64,000 bases of DNA from Ascidiaceihabitans sp. GTDB lineage: Bacteria > Pseudomonadota > Alphaproteobacteria > Rhodobacterales > Rhodobacteraceae. The notes beneath the pieces were generated by a model. It saw nothing but the letters and a program-made list of their open reading frames with translations, was not told the DNA's origin and did not search any database. Both the position numbers and the translations under genes were made by a program. The DNA is taken from the NCBI GenBank assembly GCA_029251465.1, contig JAQXDI010000048.1:1-64000 (forward strand), given 5' to 3'. Of this stretch, positions 54,977-64,000 are shown piece by piece. Positions within the stretch are counted from its first letter, which is position 1. Each line of letters begins with the position of its first letter.

Positions 54977-56548
54977 GTGAAGATCGGGACACCAAAAGAG
55001 TTATTTGAAGGTGAACGTCGCGTCGCGATGACGCCAGACAGTGCCACGCAGCTGCAAAAACTGGGTCATGACTGTTTGATCGAAACGGGTGCGGGTGCCG
55101 CTGCCGGTTTTGCCGACGCGGATTACAAAAACGCGGGCGTTGAGGTTGTGAAAACCGCCGCCGCATTGTGGAAAGCCGCAGACGTGGTCGCCAAGGTGCG
55201 CGCCCCTGATGAAACCGAAGTCAAACGCCTGCGCGATGGTCAGACGCTGATTTCATTCATCAATCCTGCGGCCAGCGAAAAGCTGATGGCACAGGCGGCT
55301 AAAAAGGGTTCGACTGTTGTTGCCATGGACATGGTTCCACGCATTTCGCGCGCTCAGAAAATGGACGCACTATCGTCGATGGCAAACATCGCAGGCTACC
55401 GTGCGGTGATCGAGGCGGGCAACAACTTTGGCCGTTTCTTTACCGGTCAGATCACGGCGGCGGGCAAGGTCCCACCAGCCAAGGTTCTGGTTGTGGGTGC
55501 AGGCGTTGCCGGATTGGCAGCTGTTGGCACGTCGACGTCGTTGGGTGCGATCACCTACGCGTTTGATGTGCGTCCCGAAGTGGCCGAGCAGATTGAATCG
55601 ATGGGCGCTGAATTTGTCTACCTCGATTTTGAAGAAGAACAGGCAGATGGTGCTGCAACAGGTGGCTACGCCGCCGTGTCCAGCCCGGAATTCCGCGAGG
55701 CGCAATTGGCCAAGTTCCGTGAACTTGCACCAGAGATTGACATCGTCATCACCACGGCGCTGATCCCGAACCGTGAGGCTCCGGAACTTTGGACCGCAGA
55801 CATGGTCGCGGCGATGAAACCCGGTTCAGTGATCATCGATTTGGCGGCTGAAAAGGGTGGCAACTGCAAGCTGACCGTGATGGACGAAAAAATCGTCACG
55901 TACAACGGCGTGACCATCATCGGCTACACCGATTTCCCGAGCCGGATGGCAGCGCAAGCCTCGACGCTTTATTCGACAAACATCCGTCACATGATGACTG
56001 ATCTGACCCCTGAAAAAGACGGTGTGATCGATCACAACATGGAAGACGATGTGATCCGTGGCGCAACTGTGACGCACGCCAAGGCCGTGACCTTCCCGCC
56101 GCCACCGCCGAAAATTCAAGCGATTGCGGCGCAGAAGAAAGAAGCGCCAAAAGAGCTGACAGCCGAGGAAAAACGTGCCGCTGAAACGGCTGCGTTCAAG
56201 GCACAGACGCGCAATCAAGTCACGCTGTTGGCTGTTGGCGCGTTTGTCTTGTTGGCAGTTGGATTGGTCGCGCCGGCCAGCTTTATGCAGCACTTTATCG
56301 TGTTTGTTTTGGCTGTTTTTGTGGGTTTTCAAGTCATCTGGGGCGTGGCGCATTCGTTGCACACACCGCTTATGGCCGTCACAAACGCGATTTCATCCAT
56401 CATCATTCTAGGTGCTGTGATGCAGATCGGGTCGGGGTCGTTCCTCGTTATTTTGCTGTCTGCGTTGGCCGTGTTTATGACCGGTATCAACATCTTTGGC
56501 GGCTTCCTCGTGACACGGCGCATGCTCGCCATGTTCCAGAAATCTTAA
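54977..56548 (+). CDS. pntA: NAD(P) transhydrogenase subunit alpha
   Basis: 523 residues with a GTG start behind GGGGGAG. Residues 1-380 are the NAD(H)-binding domain I ([34 protein letters not shown] near 175, [13 protein letters not shown]). A Pro/Ala/Lys linker leads to a C-terminal block of about four membrane helices (410-520). It is thus a single-chain alpha subunit (domain I plus membrane part), not split into PntAA and PntAB. With PntB it couples proton entry to NADPH formation. Confidence 0.97.
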   Translation: MKIGTPKELFEGERRVAMTPDSATQLQKLGHDCLIETGAGAAAGFADADYKNAGVEVVKTAAALWKAADVVAKVRAPDETEVKRLRDGQTLISFINPAASEKLMAQAAKKGSTVVAMDMVPRISRAQKMDALSSMANIAGYRAVIEAGNNFGRFFTGQITAAGKVPPAKVLVVGAGVAGLAAVGTSTSLGAITYAFDVRPEVAEQIESMGAEFVYLDFEEEQADGAATGGYAAVSSPEFREAQLAKFRELAPEIDIVITTALIPNREAPELWTADMVAAMKPGSVIIDLAAEKGGNCKLTVMDEKIVTYNGVTIIGYTDFPSRMAAQASTLYSTNIRHMMTDLTPEKDGVIDHNMEDDVIRGATVTHAKAVTFPPPPPKIQAIAAQKKEAPKELTAEEKRAAETAAFKAQTRNQVTLLAVGAFVLLAVGLVAPASFMQHFIVFVLAVFVGFQVIWGVAHSLHTPLMAVTNAISSIIILGAVMQIGSGSFLVILLSALAVFMTGINIFGGFLVTRRMLAMFQKS

Positions 56549-56564
56549 GGGCGGGGACGAACTT

Positions 56565-57998
56565 ATGGACTACGGATTTACAACAGCGGCCTATGTGGTC
56601 GCAGCCATTCTTTTCATCCTGTCGCTTGGCGGATTGTCTGGACAAGAAAGCGCAAAACGTGCCGTTTGGTACGGGATTGCAGGCATGGGGCTGGCGATTG
56701 TTGCCACGCTGATTGGCCCGGGTTCCGGCCTGTGGTTGCTGTCGTTGCTGACGATCGCGGGTGGCGGTGCCATCGGCTATCAACTGGCGACCAAAGTACA
56801 GATGACGCAGATGCCAGAACTGGTGGCGGCGATGCACAGCCTTGTTGGTTTGGCGGCTGTATTCGTCGGGTTTAACGCGCACCTTGAAATGGGTCGCGTG
56901 ATGCTGATGGACGATACAGCGCGCAAAGGACTAGAAGGTTTTGCCGCCCTGTTGGCCAAAAAGGACGGCGTCGAGATCGCCATTCTGCGGGTCGAAGTGT
57001 TCCTTGGTATCTTTATCGGGGCGATCACATTCACGGGGTCGGTCATTGCCTATGGCAAGCTGGCAGGTCGTGTGGACAGTGCCGCCAAAAAGCTGCCCGG
57101 TGGTCACATGCTGAACGCAGGTGCAGGCATTTTGTCGCTGATTTGTCTGATCTGGTACTTTAACTCTGGTGCGTTTTTCCCACTGTTTATCATGACGTTG
57201 GCGGCCTTGTTTATTGGCTACCATCTGATCATGGGCATTGGCGGGGCAGACATGCCGGTGGTTGTGTCTATGCTGAACAGCTATTCGGGCTGGGCCGCGG
57301 CGGCGATTGGTTTTTCCCTCGGGAACGACCTGCTGATCGTGGTTGGCGCGCTGGTTGGTTCCAGTGGTGCGATCCTGTCCTACATCATGTGTAAGGCGAT
57401 GAACCGTTCGTTTGTGTCGGTGATCTTGGGCGGCTTTGGCGGCCCTGCGGGTGAACAAATGGCGGTCGAGGGCGAGCAGATCGCAATCGAGGCCGAAGGT
57501 GTTGCTGCGGCATTGAACGAGGCGGATAGCGTCGTGATCATTCCGGGGTACGGCATGGCTGTTGCGCAGGCGCAATCCGGCGTGGCAGATCTGGTGCGCA
57601 AGTTGCGTGCACAAGGCAAAAACGTGCGGTTCGCCATTCACCCCGTTGCGGGGCGTTTGCCCGGTCACATGAACGTGCTGCTTGCCGAGGCCAAGGTGCC
57701 CTATGACATCGTGATGGAAATGGACGAGATCAATGACGACTTTCCGACAACGGATGTTGCCATTGTGATCGGGTCAAACGACATCGTGAACCCTGCGGCA
57801 CAGGACGATCCGAATTCGCCAATCGCTGGCATGCCGGTTCTGGAATGCTGGAAAGCCAAGCAAGTGCTCGTGTCCAAACGCGGGCAGGGCACTGGCTATT
57901 CCGGTATCGAGAACCCGTTGTTTTTCAAGGAAAACACGCGCATGTTCTATGGCGATGCAAAAGCGTCTTTGGACAAGCTGTTGCCAATGATCGATTAA
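56565..57998 (+). CDS. pntB: NAD(P) transhydrogenase subunit beta
   Basis: 477 residues. About eight to nine membrane helices in the first 280 residues, then the NADP(H)-binding domain III with [13 protein letters not shown] near 325, [18 protein letters not shown] near 352 and the [19 protein letters not shown] segment near 405. It begins 16 bases after pntA. A REP-like repeat and a terminator follow. Confidence 0.97.
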   Translation: MDYGFTTAAYVVAAILFILSLGGLSGQESAKRAVWYGIAGMGLAIVATLIGPGSGLWLLSLLTIAGGGAIGYQLATKVQMTQMPELVAAMHSLVGLAAVFVGFNAHLEMGRVMLMDDTARKGLEGFAALLAKKDGVEIAILRVEVFLGIFIGAITFTGSVIAYGKLAGRVDSAAKKLPGGHMLNAGAGILSLICLIWYFNSGAFFPLFIMTLAALFIGYHLIMGIGGADMPVVVSMLNSYSGWAAAAIGFSLGNDLLIVVGALVGSSGAILSYIMCKAMNRSFVSVILGGFGGPAGEQMAVEGEQIAIEAEGVAAALNEADSVVIIPGYGMAVAQAQSGVADLVRKLRAQGKNVRFAIHPVAGRLPGHMNVLLAEAKVPYDIVMEMDEINDDFPTTDVAIVIGSNDIVNPAAQDDPNSPIAGMPVLECWKAKQVLVSKRGQGTGYSGIENPLFFKENTRMFYGDAKASLDKLLPMID

Positions 57999-58005
57999 CG
58001 GCGCG

Positions 58006-58029
58006 GGGTGCACGACACGTGCACCTTAC
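58006..58029 (-). repeat. REP-like palindrome after pntB
   Basis: Minus strand: GTAAGGTG, inner stem GGTGCAC/GTGCACC, loop with GTGTC. The inner stem differs from the other copies but still pairs fully (compensatory changes). Confidence 0.75.
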
Positions 58030-58043
58030 CAGAGTGAGACAAG

Positions 58044-58067
58044 AGGCGGGGTTTTTCCCCGCCTTTT
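58044..58067 (+). terminator. Rho-independent terminator after pntAB
   Basis: AGGCGGGG and CCCCGCCT form an 8-bp perfect stem around TTTTT, followed by TTTTC. It ends the pntAB transcript about 45 bases after the stop, just beyond the REP-like repeat. Confidence 0.88.
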
Positions 58068-58143
58068 CTATGCGAAACGCTGATAAGCGGGAGTCGGCCA
58101 CCCTTGCTTGCACCCATTCCTCAGGTTTGAAACAAAACACCTC

Positions 58144-59019
58144 ATGTCGTTGATGAAATCCATAATCACTGCGTCCCAGCATGCCTCGCGCCCTGGGTTC
58201 ATCAAGAACTTGCCGGCGCATTGCGTCTGCTTTTACCCGCGCTCTGACACGCTGTTGGTGACGTTTGATCATGTGGGATCGCTGACCATCAAACAAGGAC
58301 TTTTGCCTTGGGCCTTTGGACTGGCGGAAAAACTGGGCTGGTCGCACTTGGGCAACATGACCAAACAGAACGACTGGTTCCGACACAAAAGCATGTTCGC
58401 AACCTATCGCACGATGCGCAAAGAAGGGTTCTTCGAAAGCTTTGACGATGTCGTGTTTTTGGGGGCGTCGATGGGCGGATATGCGGCATGCGCCTTTAGC
58501 GTTGTCAGCCCCGGTGCACGGGTCGTGGCGTTTTCACCGCAATCTACCCTGCGCCGTGATTTGGTGCCGTTCGAGACCCGCTTTCACAATGGGCGCAAGC
58601 TGGGGGATTGGACGGGGCCATGGGTCGACAGCGCGCATACCGTCGAAAAAGCCAGCAACGTAAAGCTGTTCTATGACCCGCATTTTACCGGTGATGCCGC
58701 CCATGCGGCGCGCTACAAGGGCGGGCACATTGAGCACTATCCAGCACCCTACTTGGGTCACAAAGTTCCAACCGGATTGAAGGCGATAGGCCAATTTGAA
58801 CCTATCGTTCTCGCCGCGGTTCAAGATGATCTTACCCAAGCCAAGTATCGTACATTGTTACGGGACCGACGGCGTGAACCGCTGCATGCGTTGCGCGTTC
58901 TAAAAAGGGCGCAAAAACGTGGTCACAACGACTTGGTCAAACGCGTGATTGCCAATGGAACGATCCCGTATGAACCGGATTACATCGCGCGTATGGCGCG
59001 TCGTTTATCAATTTCTTGA
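58144..59019 (+). CDS. Uncharacterised alpha/beta-hydrolase-like protein
   Basis: 291 residues from ATG 58144; an earlier in-frame start at 58108 lacks support. CVCFYPRSDTLLVTFDHVG forms the first strand, and VVFLGASMGGYAA holds a nucleophile-elbow motif G-x-S-x-G with Ser as candidate nucleophile. A His in GGHIEHYPAPYLGH could serve as the base. The C-terminal 70 residues are basic and helical. No substrate or pathway can be named; its place after pntAB gives no hint. Confidence 0.75.
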   Translation: MSLMKSIITASQHASRPGFIKNLPAHCVCFYPRSDTLLVTFDHVGSLTIKQGLLPWAFGLAEKLGWSHLGNMTKQNDWFRHKSMFATYRTMRKEGFFESFDDVVFLGASMGGYAACAFSVVSPGARVVAFSPQSTLRRDLVPFETRFHNGRKLGDWTGPWVDSAHTVEKASNVKLFYDPHFTGDAAHAARYKGGHIEHYPAPYLGHKVPTGLKAIGQFEPIVLAAVQDDLTQAKYRTLLRDRRREPLHALRVLKRAQKRGHNDLVKRVIANGTIPYEPDYIARMARRLSIS

Positions 59020-59070
59020 ACGGCGGTATACAATCGTATTCCGGTAACGTAATGAAATATAACAAATTGT

Positions 59071-59098
59071 TTGACATTTGTGAGGGCCGCGATATTTC
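59071..59098 (+). promoter_or_regulatory. Candidate promoter of the DUF3422 gene
   Basis: TTGACA, 16 bases, TATTTC. The -35 is perfect; the -10 is 3 of 6. It lies 47 bases before the gene start. Confidence 0.45.
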
Positions 59099-59112
59099 TT
59101 GACCCAAATAAA

Positions 59113-59130
59113 TTGCTCTTTTCAGAGCAA
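59113..59130 (+). promoter_or_regulatory. Hairpin in the 5' leader of the DUF3422 gene
   Basis: TTGCTC and GAGCAA form a 6-bp stem with a 6-base loop, 14 bases before the ATG and just before the ribosome-binding site, where it could tune translation. Confidence 0.4.
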
Positions 59131-59144
59131 GTTGGAACCTGAGC

Positions 59145-60419
59145 ATGCCGCCCATTGATGATCATCCGCAACGTTACAAACTGGCCAATGAACTGCATGC
59201 GCGCCCGTTTCCGGCCATGGCCAGCCCCTGCACAGCCGCCTATATCGCGATCAAACAGTCGGGGCCGTCGGCCACCCGAGATCGCGGTCTGGACCTTGCC
59301 CATCTGACCAATCTGCTGGACCGCCACGGCGTCGCGCACCCGCAACCGGGGGCCACGCATTACTACGGGCAGATCGGCAAACATTGGTTGAAATGGGAAC
59401 AGCACACCGAATTTGTGACCTACACGGTATTTTCCGAAGGTGTGCGCAAACACGCTTTTGACGCCGCTGAATTCGAGGTCTTCCCAAGCGATTGGCTCGC
59501 GGCGTCCCCCGGTCAACGCGTCACCTCTGTTTTGCTGCGCATCGAAAACGAGAGCGACCAGGATCAGATCACCACCAACCTGCGCGACTGGTTTGTACCA
59601 GAGAGCCTCGCGGTCAGTTCGATGCTGGATGGTGCCGCGGTGTCGGCGGGCGATTTCCGCATTGATAGCAACGGGCACATCCGTTTTGCCGTGTTTGCGG
59701 CCTCCCACACTGGCGCGCGCCGCGTCGGGCGTATCGTGCAACGTCTGTGCGAGGTCGAAACCTACAAGGCGATGTCGATGCTGGGCTTTGGCCATGCGCA
59801 AACGCTGGGTCCCAAGTTGAACGCGCTGGACCGTCAACTGACCGATCTGATGGGCACGATGAGCCATGAGAACGCGGTGCCAGAGGAGACGCTGCACGCG
59901 TTGCTGAGCATCTCGAGCGAGTTGGAATCATTGTCCGCCCAAGGCTCGTTCCGCTTTGGTGCGACAGGGGCGTACGAGGCGATTGTGGGCCAACGGATCG
60001 AGGCGCTGCGCGAAGAGCGGTTCATGGGCCGTCAAAGTTTTGGCGAATTTATGATGCGCCGCTACGAGCCGGCGATGCGCACGGTGCAATCCGCGCAGCG
60101 GCGTCTGGATGCCATGAGCCAGCGATCGATCCGTGCCTCGAACCTGCTGCGTACGCGTGTTGACGTGGACCGCACGGCCCAGAACCAAGCGCTGCTCGAA
60201 AGCTTGGATGGGCGCGCGGATCAGCAGCTGAAATTGCAGCGCACAGTCGAGGGGCTGTCGGTGGTTGCGGTCAGTTACTACGCGGTGTCGCTGGTGTCAT
60301 ACGCGCTTTATCCGCTGACCGAGGTGACGGGCCTAAGCAAAGGCACGATCACCGCGTTGGTGACCGTGCCTGTGATTGCATTGGTGTGGGTGGTGCTGCG
60401 CCGCATTCAGCGGCGCTAG
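59145..60419 (+). CDS. DUF3422 family protein with C-terminal membrane hairpin
   Basis: 424 residues. The N-terminus YKLANELHARPFPAM and the WLKWEQHTEFVTYTVF segment are DUF3422 hallmarks; LETSSMLDGAAVSAGDFRI-type central and a helical ERFMGRQSFGEFMMRRYEPAMRT region follow. Two membrane helices end the chain (about 370-392 and 398-417), so it is anchored with most of the protein in the cytoplasm. Widespread in proteobacteria; function unknown. Confidence 0.9.
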   Translation: MPPIDDHPQRYKLANELHARPFPAMASPCTAAYIAIKQSGPSATRDRGLDLAHLTNLLDRHGVAHPQPGATHYYGQIGKHWLKWEQHTEFVTYTVFSEGVRKHAFDAAEFEVFPSDWLAASPGQRVTSVLLRIENESDQDQITTNLRDWFVPESLAVSSMLDGAAVSAGDFRIDSNGHIRFAVFAASHTGARRVGRIVQRLCEVETYKAMSMLGFGHAQTLGPKLNALDRQLTDLMGTMSHENAVPEETLHALLSISSELESLSAQGSFRFGATGAYEAIVGQRIEALREERFMGRQSFGEFMMRRYEPAMRTVQSAQRRLDAMSQRSIRASNLLRTRVDVDRTAQNQALLESLDGRADQQLKLQRTVEGLSVVAVSYYAVSLVSYALYPLTEVTGLSKGTITALVTVPVIALVWVVLRRIQRR

Positions 60420-60422
60420 CAG

Positions 60423-61394
60423 TTAGCGTCCGCGAATGCGGGGGTCCAGCGCGTCGCGCAGCCCATCGCCAAGGTAGTTTACGCCAAGTACAGTCAGCGA
60501 GATCGCGATACCGGGCAGCATCACGCGTTCGGGGTATTCTGTCATGCGCGGCACGGCGTCAGCCAGCAGTTTGCCCCACGTGGGGAAGTCGGACGGAAAG
60601 CCAAAGCCAAGGAACGACAGCGCGCTTTCGGTGATGATTGCAGTGGCCAGCCCCAGCGTCGCGGACACCATAATCGGAGAGATCACATTGGGCAGCAAAT
60701 GCCGTGTAATGATCTTGGCATTGGATGTGCCGATGGAACGGGCGGCAAGGATGAATTCACGTTCCTTGAGCGCCAGAATTTCGCCGCGCACAATCCGCGC
60801 CGTCTGCATCCAAGAGGTGACGCTGATGACGCCAACGATCAGGATGAACATGCCCATTTCAGGGCCAAAATTGGAGCGCAGCGGTTGGCGGAACAGCACA
60901 ACGGCCACCAGCAACAGTGGCAGGATCGGCAGCGACAGCACCAGATCGGTAAAGCGCATCAGCCAGAAATCCATGCGGCGGAAGTAGCCGGACAAAACGC
61001 CAACGCCAGTGCCGATGATCAGCGATAGGATCATCGCAGCCCAGCCCACAGACATCGAAGCGCGACCGCCCGCAATGATATTGGCCAGCAGGTCGCGGCC
61101 CAAATTGTCGGTGCCAAAGGGGCGGTACCAAAGCGTTTTTGCATCGCCGTTCCACAGCGCTGTCCAGATCGGGCGCACGTCCTTGTTGCGGATGTCCAGT
61201 TTCTTGGGATCAACGTCCCAGATCCATGGTCCAAAGATCACGAACAGGGTGATGAACAGCAGAAAGCCACCGCCAAACACAGCACCTTTGTGCTTTTTGA
61301 ACTGCGACCAGACGTCTTGCCACTGGCTGCGGGGTTCTTTGGCGGGCTCTTTGTCTTTAAGCGCCGCAAAGTGGTCTTCGGTCATATCAGTCAT
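60423..61394 (-). CDS. Peptide ABC transporter permease (OppC/DppC type)
   Basis: 323 residues from ATG 61394. An N-terminal cytoplasmic stretch, a membrane helix near 40-62, a periplasmic loop and five helices in the BPD domain. The coupling EAA loop reads SIGTSNAKIITRHLLPNVISPI near 210-231. Second permease of an oligopeptide/dipeptide importer; it overlaps the OppB-type gene by 8 bases. The ATPases expected in such operons are not between here and the DUF3422 gene. Confidence 0.94.
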   Translation of the reverse strand: MTDMTEDHFAALKDKEPAKEPRSQWQDVWSQFKKHKGAVFGGGFLLFITLFVIFGPWIWDVDPKKLDIRNKDVRPIWTALWNGDAKTLWYRPFGTDNLGRDLLANIIAGGRASMSVGWAAMILSLIIGTGVGVLSGYFRRMDFWLMRFTDLVLSLPILPLLLVAVVLFRQPLRSNFGPEMGMFILIVGVISVTSWMQTARIVRGEILALKEREFILAARSIGTSNAKIITRHLLPNVISPIMVSATLGLATAIITESALSFLGFGFPSDFPTWGKLLADAVPRMTEYPERVMLPGIAISLTVLGVNYLGDGLRDALDPRIRGR

Positions 61395-62454
61395 AGCGGA
61401 TCCTTGGGTCGAACACGCCATACAGCACGTCCGCAAGCAGGTTAAACATCACGATGAGAATGGCAAAGATGAACGCCAAAGTTTGTACGGTGGGCAGGTC
61501 ATTGGACAGCAGGGCGCGGATGAACATGTCGCCGATGCCGCTGACGCCAAAGACGACTTCGGTGATGATGGCGCCACCAAAGATCGACGGGATGCCGAGG
61601 GCGATAACCGTGATCACCGGGATCATCGAGTTGCGCAGCACGTGGACCATGACCACGACGGCCTCGGATAGCCCTTTAGACCGCGCCGTGCGCACGTAGT
61701 CTTGGTTCAGGTTGTCGAGCACAGAGGCGCGCATGTAGCGGCTGATCTGGGCTGTGGTTTGCAGGGCCAGCACCATCACGGGCAACACCATCTGCTTGAG
61801 CTGGGTGACGAAGGTGTCCCAGTTGTTGACCTCGTGGGTGGTGTCATACAGCAGCGGGAACCAGCCCAGTTGAACGGCAAAGATGATGCCTAGCAGGGGG
61901 CCTGTGAAAAACGGTGGGACGGAAAAGCCGATCATGGTGATGAATGTACCGGCCTGATCGAAGACAGAATATTGGCGGTAGGCGGAATAGATGCCGATCG
62001 GGATCGAAATCAGGATACCAACCACGTAGGCCATGCCGACAACCCACAGGGTTTGGGGCAGGCGCTGGATAACCACATCCATGACCGGACCGCGCCATTG
62101 CCAGCTGATTACGCGCTGTTCTGTCACCATACGGTCCAGATCTGCGTTGTAGACCATCGAAAACTGGGTGTCCGGCAACCAGCCAAACAGGAAGGTGTCG
62201 CGGGTCATCCAGTCGATCATGACCTGCGGTTCAACGATAAAGAACTGGTACAGCCATTTGATGTACTGGATGTGAATGGGCTGGCCGAGGCCAAGCGCTT
62301 CGCGCATCTTTTCTTTGATTTCAGGCGGGACAGTCAGGGGCACTTGCGCCATCGGATCGCCAGGAGCGAGCTGGAGCAGCAAGAAAATAACGAGGCTGAT
62401 GAACAAAAGCGTCGGGACCGAAAGGATCAATCGACGGATTGTGAAGGTCAACAT
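61387..62454 (-). CDS. Peptide ABC transporter permease (OppB/DppB type)
   Basis: 355 residues, six membrane helices. Begins LTFTIRRLILSVPTLLFISL, typical of OppB. The EAA loop is SKGLSEAVVVMVHVLRNSMI near 257-276. A long periplasmic loop between helices 1 and 2 (residues 30-130) has Trp-rich repeats as in peptide permeases. It follows the solute-binding protein gene after 140 bases holding a REP-like pair. Confidence 0.95.
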   Translation of the reverse strand: MLTFTIRRLILSVPTLLFISLVIFLLLQLAPGDPMAQVPLTVPPEIKEKMREALGLGQPIHIQYIKWLYQFFIVEPQVMIDWMTRDTFLFGWLPDTQFSMVYNADLDRMVTEQRVISWQWRGPVMDVVIQRLPQTLWVVGMAYVVGILISIPIGIYSAYRQYSVFDQAGTFITMIGFSVPPFFTGPLLGIIFAVQLGWFPLLYDTTHEVNNWDTFVTQLKQMVLPVMVLALQTTAQISRYMRASVLDNLNQDYVRTARSKGLSEAVVVMVHVLRNSMIPVITVIALGIPSIFGGAIITEVVFGVSGIGDMFIRALLSNDLPTVQTLAFIFAILIVMFNLLADVLYGVFDPRIRYD

Positions 62455-62520
62455 ATGCGGCGCCTTTGTGCGTCAGTCTTCGTTTGAAGGAATTTGGAAC
62501 GGAATTGTATGTGCGGTGAA

Positions 62521-62543
62521 GGTGCGCGACACGCGCACCTTAC
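62521..62543 (-). repeat. REP-like palindrome between binding-protein and permease genes (a)
   Basis: Minus strand: GTAAGGTG, inner stem GGTGCGC/GCGCACC, loop with GTGTC. One of an inverted pair with 62559-62582. Confidence 0.78.
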
Positions 62544-62558
62544 GTTGCATATCTGCGG

Positions 62559-62582
62559 GTAAGGTGTGCGTGACGCACACCC
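62559..62582 (+). repeat. REP-like palindrome between binding-protein and permease genes (b)
   Basis: Plus strand: GTAAGGTG, inner stem GGTGTGC/GCACACC with GTGAC at the centre. Opposite orientation to 62521-62543, 15 bases away. Confidence 0.78.
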
Positions 62583-62594
62583 CACCACTGCCGA

Positions 62595-64000
62595 TTAGTT
62601 ACCTGTGCGGTACCAGTCAGCTGCGTTCCACAGTTCTGAGTCAAACACGTTGAGAACAACGCCGCCCAGAGTGTTGGAGTGTGCAGAAACACGGCCACGG
62701 TCAACCAGAGGAACGATGGTAAAGCTGTCTTTTGTCAGCATGTCGTTCATCTTTTTGCCCAACTCACCGCGTTTTTCCAGATCGCCAGTTTTGGCAAGCT
62801 CGTCGATCAGTGCGTCATACGCAGGATCGCAGAAGCGGTTGATGTTTTCACCCTGCCATTGGCTGGAAGGCTTAGGCTCATTGCCACATTTGTACGCAGC
62901 AAGGTAGGCTTGTGGGTCTGTTCCGTCAAACACGTTGGCGTACATTTCGACGTCAGCATAGAACTTTTGGAACGTGTCAGGCGACCCTGGGTCACCGCCA
63001 AAGAATACGGAACCGTCAAGGTTACGCAGTTCGGTTTCAACACCGATTTGGCTCCAGTAGTCCTTGATCAGGGCTTGGAAGTCCTGACGTACGGCGTTCG
63101 TGGATGTTTGGTACAGGATGGAAATACGCACACCGTCTTTGGCGCGAATTCCGTCAGACCCTTTGACCCAACCAGCTGCTTCCAGCTTGGCGTTGGCGCC
63201 TTCGATGTCTTGTGTCAGGCAGCCTTTGTTCTCGGACGCATACAGTGCAGGCGCTGGAACAAGGTTACATGTCGGACGACCTGCGTCGCCATACCCAACA
63301 GCCACGAGCTCTTCGCGGTTGATCGCCATGGACAGTGCTTCGCGCACGTTGATGTCAGACAAGAACGGGTGTGGTTCTGCAACAGTAGAACGCGTGTCTG
63401 CTGGCAAATCCGGTGACGGGTTCGTCAGGTTCATTTCCAGACGTTCGACAAGCGCGCCGAATGCTGAAATTGGAACACCTTTGCCGCCTTCGGCCATCTT
63501 TTGGATGACGTCTGGTGCCAATTGCAGGTTCCAGCCGTAATCATATTCGCCGGTTTCCATAACCGCACGACCAGAGGCTTCGGCAGAACCGCCACCTTTG
63601 AACGTCAGTGCTGCAAAGGCTGGCTTGCCTTCTTCACGGTAGTTTTCGTTGGCAACCATCTGGATCACGTCGTTTGGTTTAAACGTTGTGACAACAAACG
63701 GGCCGGTGCCGATCGGGCCAAAGTTGGCGTCTGTGCACTCAGGTGCGCGTGCGCCCAGGCATTCTGCAAACTGTGCCGCTTGAATGATCGGAGACTGACC
63801 ACCCATGAACGGGCCATACGGGTTTGGCTTTGGCGAAGAGAACGTCACTTTGGTGGTCAGCGCATCAATCGCTTCAACGTTTGTAACGCCTTCGAATTTC
63901 GCGCCTTGTGCGCAACCGCCTTCGGGGTCCATGCAATATTTTGCAGTGAACACGAGGTCAGCTGATGTCACATCGGAACCATCAGACCACTTCAGGCCCT
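62595..64000 (-). CDS. Peptide ABC transporter substrate-binding protein (N-terminus beyond window)
   Basis: At least 467 residues; the frame stays open to the window end, with LKWSDGSDVTSADLVFTAKY near 63930-63997, a hallmark of SBP_bac_5 (DppA/OppA) proteins, so the signal peptide and first part lie outside. Other landmarks: FSSPKPNPYGPFMGGQSP, GTGPFVVTTFKPND, DINVREALSMAINREELV and the C-terminal WNAADWYRTGN. It captures peptides or similar solutes in the periplasm for the two permeases downstream. Confidence 0.95.
   Translation of the reverse strand, partial: GLKWSDGSDVTSADLVFTAKYCMDPEGGCAQGAKFEGVTNVEAIDALTTKVTFSSPKPNPYGPFMGGQSPIIQAAQFAECLGARAPECTDANFGPIGTGPFVVTTFKPNDVIQMVANENYREEGKPAFAALTFKGGGSAEASGRAVMETGEYDYGWNLQLAPDVIQKMAEGGKGVPISAFGALVERLEMNLTNPSPDLPADTRSTVAEPHPFLSDINVREALSMAINREELVAVGYGDAGRPTCNLVPAPALYASENKGCLTQDIEGANAKLEAAGWVKGSDGIRAKDGVRISILYQTSTNAVRQDFQALIKDYWSQIGVETELRNLDGSVFFGGDPGSPDTFQKFYADVEMYANVFDGTDPQAYLAAYKCGNEPKPSSQWQGENINRFCDPAYDALIDELAKTGDLEKRGELGKKMNDMLTKDSFTIVPLVDRGRVSAHSNTLGGVVLNVFDSELWNAADWYRTGN

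Overview
The window looks like a chromosomal segment of a Rhodobacterales alphaproteobacterium (Roseobacter group). Support comes from a complete mraZ-to-recN division/cell-wall (dcw) cluster with Rhodobacterales-type small DUF2484 genes inside it, a fused single-chain PntA, aerobic cobaltochelatase cobST beside a J-domain gene and bolA, a DUF1127 gene followed by CcsR-type anti-Shine-Dalgarno RNAs, and a long UpsM-like leader before mraZ. All assignments come from reading sequence motifs; no database search was run.

Layout. 1-850: the last 25 codons of an IS3-type transposase, decayed DNA with a truncated tRNA-Gly copy, and an intact tRNA-Gly(GCC). 851-3089: a two-gene operon (unknown small protein plus YHYH protein), a MAPEG gene broken by one nonsense codon, four CTCCTCCC-loop hairpins and the DUF1127 gene that precedes them. 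3322-4458: the Mrp Fe-S carrier ATPase and a strong terminator. 4821-30200: leader RNA, then mraZ-rsmH-ftsL-ftsI-murE-murF-mraY-murD, an opposite-strand FAD oxidoreductase, ftsW-murG-murC, four tiny membrane-protein genes, murB-ddl-ftsQ-ftsA-ftsZ, lpxC, bamD and recN. Almost all cell-wall precursor and divisome genes are joined by short gaps or 4-nt ATGA/GTGA overlaps.

30271-49123: a ClC channel, DUF427, aminopeptidase P, cobS/cobT with an AT-richer secreted ORFan between them, a J-domain gene, bolA, a thioesterase, gatB, a lytic transglycosylase, pepN and several uncharacterised genes. 49136-52756: glcB (malate synthase G) behind a perfect 13-bp inverted repeat resembling a GlcC/FadR-type operator, then glcG and a class-I glutamine amidotransferase-like hydrolase. 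52761-53451: a small IS200-like (RAYT) gene flanked by REP-like palindromes of a family that recurs across the right half of the window. 53462-64000: an SDR, an ICMT-like methyltransferase, pntAB, an alpha/beta-hydrolase-like protein, DUF3422, and a dipeptide/oligopeptide ABC transporter running off the right edge.

Most notable: (i) a dispersed REP family with covarying stems around a RAYT that has lost its HUH histidine and catalytic tyrosine; (ii) the CcsR-like quadruple hairpin array; (iii) the quartet of overlapping small membrane genes between murC and murB; (iv) the operator-like repeat before glcB; (v) a likely CTG start overlapping the gatB stop codon.
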